Below are positions 8,556-10,049 of a stretch of DNA of 10,049 nucleotides, piece after piece. Within the stretch, counting starts at the first letter, position 1, and each line of letters begins with the position of its first letter. Position numbers and translations under genes: made by a program. The notes under the pieces are model-generated. The model was not told the DNA's origin. It searched no databases and saw only the letters and a list, made by a program, of their open reading frames with translations. Location: NCBI GenBank assembly GCA_007135635.1, contig SLIO01000092.1:1-10049 (forward strand). The letters are read 5' to 3'. The stretch comes from Methylomicrobium sp. (GTDB lineage Bacteria; Pseudomonadota; Gammaproteobacteria; Methylococcales; Methylomonadaceae).

Positions 8556-8620
8556 CCCGGCACCTAAATACCATAGATTATTGGTTATTATTAATAACCT
8601 TCGTTAATTTAAGTGCCGGG
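8556..8620. repeat. Nested inverted repeat in the convergent intergenic region
   Basis: The outer arms at 8556-8569 and 8607-8620 are 14 bp each and pair at 13 of 14 positions, starting with CCCGGCAC and ending in GTGCCGGG. Inside is a second perfect palindrome, GGTTATTA-T-TAATAACC (8583-8599), centred three bases off the outer one. RNA from either strand could fold into a long stem with a second hairpin at its tip. Neither side is followed by a T-tract, so it is not a standard intrinsic terminator, though its place between convergent genes suits transcription blocking or 3'-end protection. It could also be a short dispersed (REP- or MITE-like) repeat; only one copy is in this window. Confidence 0.65.
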
Positions 8621-8670
8621 CCTTTGACGAGTACCTAGGCGCCGAAATTCAGCTCGCAAAGAGTTTTAAT

Positions 8671-8703
8671 AAAAAAATTCGGCCACTATTTAATCCAATA
8701 GTG
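8671..8703 (-). terminator. Probable intrinsic terminator of the CIA30/AOC-like gene pair
   Basis: Reading leftwards, CACTATT (8703-8697), a six-base loop and AATAGTG (8690-8684) form a perfect 7-bp stem that covers the last codons and stop of the lipoprotein gene. A run of seven T (8677-8671) follows after a six-base gap. The stem is AT-rich and the gap long, so strength is uncertain. A competing stem, GCCGAA (8641-8646) with TTCGGC (8678-8683), overlaps the T-tract. Confidence 0.4.
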
Positions 8704-9126
8704 CAAAGCTTGTGTGAAAGTACCGTCTCCATTGTTGACAGACTCCATTTGCCCACTGATGCCCGAAAATCGACCTGTTCCACCGACAATCGCTATTTCT
8801 GACGTTCCTTTATCAAATTCACGCCCGGCCACCTGAATGCTGCCGTTTTGCAAGGTCAAGGTCCATTGACATTGGAAGCTGTGACCGACTCTTGTGCGTA
8901 TGCACATGCCGCTATTGTTGCCGATCACTGATCCTTGTTCATCGAGTAACGGCTGATCGAATGTCAGAATATCGCCTTCCGAATCACCTGGCACACCGAT
9001 ATCAACAAAGTTAGCCTTATGCGTTCTGGCATCAGCGATGGTTATGATCGATTGAGGTGCGACATGGGCGCAGGAAGTCATGGTCAAGAGGCTGGCGATT
9101 AAAAAACGACTCAAAGAGTGATGCAC
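8686..9126 (-). CDS. Probable lipoprotein with allene-oxide-cyclase-like barrel domain
   Basis: 146 aa starting with GTG. The N-terminus has a short hydrophobic segment (8-16) ending at C19 within TMTSC, a lipobox-like site with an unusual Met at -3, so an exported lipoprotein is likely but not certain. Residues 50-145 match the small beta-barrel family of allene oxide cyclases and dirigent-like proteins: GDILTFDQPL at 51-60, GMCIRT at 73-78, CQWTLTLQNGSIQVAG at 86-101 and IVGGTGRFSGISGQ at 113-126. Bacterial members are mostly uncharacterised, and the plant cyclase reaction should not be assumed. C75 and C86 could form a disulfide in the periplasm. The GTG directly abuts the stop of the CIA30 gene, with GAGGA seven bases upstream, so the pair is co-transcribed and probably coupled. 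Confidence 0.85.
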   Translation of the reverse strand: MHHSLSRFLIASLLTMTSCAHVAPQSIITIADARTHKANFVDIGVPGDSEGDILTFDQPLLDEQGSVIGNNSGMCIRTRVGHSFQCQWTLTLQNGSIQVAGREFDKGTSEIAIVGGTGRFSGISGQMESVNNGDGTFTQALHYWIK

Positions 9127-9717
9127 CTAATTATCCTCACTATAAAAACGAAGAGAACCGAGACATAAATCGACCCTAAAGTCTCGGCCAATAGCGACCA
9201 ATCCGATACGTTTCAGATTACGTTGAAGAAATTTCTGTGATGTTTTGTAGGCATGTAGCTCAGCAAAAGGAATGCGAACGGTTTGCCAGTCGTCGGTCGC
9301 ATGGAAGCTGGCACGATAGGATTGCCAGGGGAACCAAAGGTCCGAAGTCCGAAAATGAATATTGTAGTCCTCATTGTTACCGGCTACTTCGAAGACAATA
9401 CCGTCAAACGCCGATGCATCGAAGTCGTCTTCATCAGGCAAAGACAAAGCCATTTGCACAAAGCCACCATTATTTTCAGTTGAGACATCCCCCTGCATAC
9501 GTAGGCAGTTTCTACCTTTATGAGCCCCCAACGTTAGCTTTCCATTGGAAACTCCACCCATCACTTGATCGCTGACCAGTCGCCACTCAATACCCAAATT
9601 GGATTTCAAATTGCCACTACTACGATCATCGATTACAAACTCACCAGCTAGCATCGTTTTCATTACTCCAAGGCTTATCAGTATAAACAGTCTAGCGCTG
9701 AGTTTTCTAAAATCCAT
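9127..9717 (-). CDS. Exported CIA30-family domain protein
   Basis: 196 aa. A basic start (R4, K5, R9) and a hydrophobic stretch (10-19) with possible cleavage after A24 indicate export. The rest is one CIA30 domain (NADH:ubiquinone oxidoreductase intermediate-associated protein 30, a galactose-binding-like jelly roll): WRLVSDQVMGGVSNG at 45-59, GDVSTENNGGFVQ at 76-88, FRTSDLWFPWQSYRASF at 122-138, WQTVRIPF at 144-151 and RIGLVAIGRD at 170-179. In mitochondria CIA30 helps assemble complex I, but an exported bacterial copy is unlikely to do so, and its ligand is unknown. ATG 9717 is preceded by AGGA (9728-9725) at seven-base spacing. It forms a two-gene unit with the downstream lipoprotein, suggesting that both act in the periplasm or at the outer membrane. 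It appears intact. Confidence 0.92.
   Translation of the reverse strand: MDFRKLSARLFILISLGVMKTMLAGEFVIDDRSSGNLKSNLGIEWRLVSDQVMGGVSNGKLTLGAHKGRNCLRMQGDVSTENNGGFVQMALSLPDEDDFDASAFDGIVFEVAGNNEDYNIHFRTSDLWFPWQSYRASFHATDDWQTVRIPFAELHAYKTSQKFLQRNLKRIGLVAIGRDFRVDLCLGSLRFYSEDN
9134..9138 (-). promoter_or_regulatory. Ribosome binding site deciding the GTG start of the AOC-like lipoprotein
   Basis: On the minus strand GAGGA lies seven bases before GTG 9126, inside the final codons of the CIA30 gene. No other in-frame start is as well placed, so the GTG start is favoured. Confidence 0.65.
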
Positions 9718-9725
9718 CCTATTTT

Positions 9726-9742
9726 CCTAACGTTAGGCCTAA
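9726..9742. promoter_or_regulatory. Overlapping palindromes upstream of the CIA30 gene, possible operator
   Basis: CCTAACGTTAGG (9726-9737) is a perfect 12-bp palindrome, overlapped by the perfect 10-bp palindrome TTAGGCCTAA (9733-9742). Together they make three CCTAA-type half-sites in alternating orientation within 17 bp. The block covers most of the Shine-Dalgarno sequence of the CIA30 gene (AGGA, 9728-9725), so a bound protein or RNA fold there could affect expression. No promoter upstream is convincing. Confidence 0.35.
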
Positions 9743-10049
9743 AAAGTGCAGCTGAGTGCTCATCTTACAATGAAAGTGCGCGATGAATAAGCTGTGTGTT
9801 TGCTCGACTGACTGATGATGTCGATGGCAGTGCCGATATTTAGCAATATCCAAGCCCCTTGCTTTTTTTTGACCATCAAGAAAGGCCGCAGGTTCGTATT
9901 ACAAAAAATTAAAAGTCTTAATCCCTCCTTCATAAGGTCCGGTGTTGAAACTGATTTTTTCAATAGAGAACAGCAATCCTAGCCCATGTTTGACACTCAA
10001 ATTTAAAACATTCTACGAATGCATGATTTTAATTGGCTCTCGACCCTAA
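9738..10049. other. Right-edge stretch with no supported gene
   Basis: About 310 bases upstream of the CIA30 gene. Short open frames exist on both strands, but they lack ribosome binding sites or recognisable protein content. It holds the right part of the 9726-9742 palindromes, a terminator-like hairpin at 9842-9870, and presumably the promoter of the CIA30 unit, which I could not place. No tRNA-like fold was found. Confidence 0.6.
9842..9870 (+). terminator. Terminator-like hairpin with T8 tract, no gene assigned
   Basis: AGCAA (9842-9846) pairs with TTGCT (9859-9863), and a run of eight T (9863-9870) follows at once on the plus strand. The stem is short and the 12-nt loop long; within the loop region CAAG-CCC-CTTG offers an alternative 4-bp stem. 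A perfect GATATT/AATATC hairpin (9835-9850) overlaps. No plus-strand gene ends here, so if functional it would terminate a small RNA or an antisense transcript. Confidence 0.25.

Noticed and set aside
8641..8683. GCCGAA/TTCGGC stem as a plus-strand terminator for the ubiD operon
   Set aside because: The T-tract lies on the minus strand within the loop side, and no T-run follows the stem on the plus strand.
9237..9575. Plus-strand frames inside the CIA30 gene
   Set aside because: Antisense shadows of a gene with clear CIA30 motifs; their composition is not protein-like.
9760..9963. 67-codon minus-strand frame with a TTG start
   Set aside because: No ribosome binding site, no recognisable motif and no sign of protein-like conservation; most likely chance in an AT-rich leader.
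9815..9982. 55-codon plus-strand frame from ATG 9815
   Set aside because: No Shine-Dalgarno sequence and no recognisable content; it runs through the hairpin and T-tract and overlaps the minus-strand chance frame.

Overview
The window reads as chromosome from a moderately AT-rich gammaproteobacterium. PrlC and UbiD match their E. coli counterparts closely in length and motifs. A methanotroph-type lineage (Methylococcales) is my guess from the overall feel of the proteins; nothing in the window proves it. No tRNA, rRNA, CRISPR array, transposase or phage gene is visible.

Layout. (1) 1-818, minus strand: the first 272 codons of a gene that runs off the left edge. It is helical, and its N-terminal pattern resembles the helical region that precedes a C-terminal PilZ domain in some gammaproteobacterial proteins. 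(2) 819-947: a divergent control region with an extended -10 promoter firing rightwards. (3) 948-4957: three tandem, near-abutting paralogues, each with a degenerate cyclic-nucleotide-binding-like domain followed by an HDOD domain. (4) 4975-8471: prlC (oligopeptidase A) and ubiD (prFMN-dependent decarboxylase of ubiquinone synthesis), overlapping by 4 bp. (5) 8472-8685: a convergent intergenic region with a long nested inverted repeat and a probable terminator. (6) 8686-9717, minus strand: a two-gene set encoding an exported CIA30-domain protein and a probable lipoprotein with an allene-oxide-cyclase-like barrel, stop codon abutting start codon. (7) 9738-10049: no convincing gene; overlapping palindromes upstream of the CIA30 gene and one terminator-like hairpin on the plus strand.

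The five plus-strand genes from 948 to 8471 probably form one transcription unit: gaps are 5, 3 and 17 nt, then a 4-nt overlap. Several internal starts lack a Shine-Dalgarno sequence, which points to translational coupling. The three HDOD proteins look like non-catalytic signalling scaffolds: the HD dyad is lost and the cNMP phosphate-binding cassette has been replaced by a shared P-x-x-SG segment. Their AT-rich codon use contrasts with prlC and ubiD, so a regulatory gene family that expanded in place appears to be joined to housekeeping genes.

The most unusual features are the triplicated cNMP-like/HDOD cassette facing a possible PilZ-type gene, the CIA30/AOC-barrel envelope pair, and the nested palindrome between the convergent operons.
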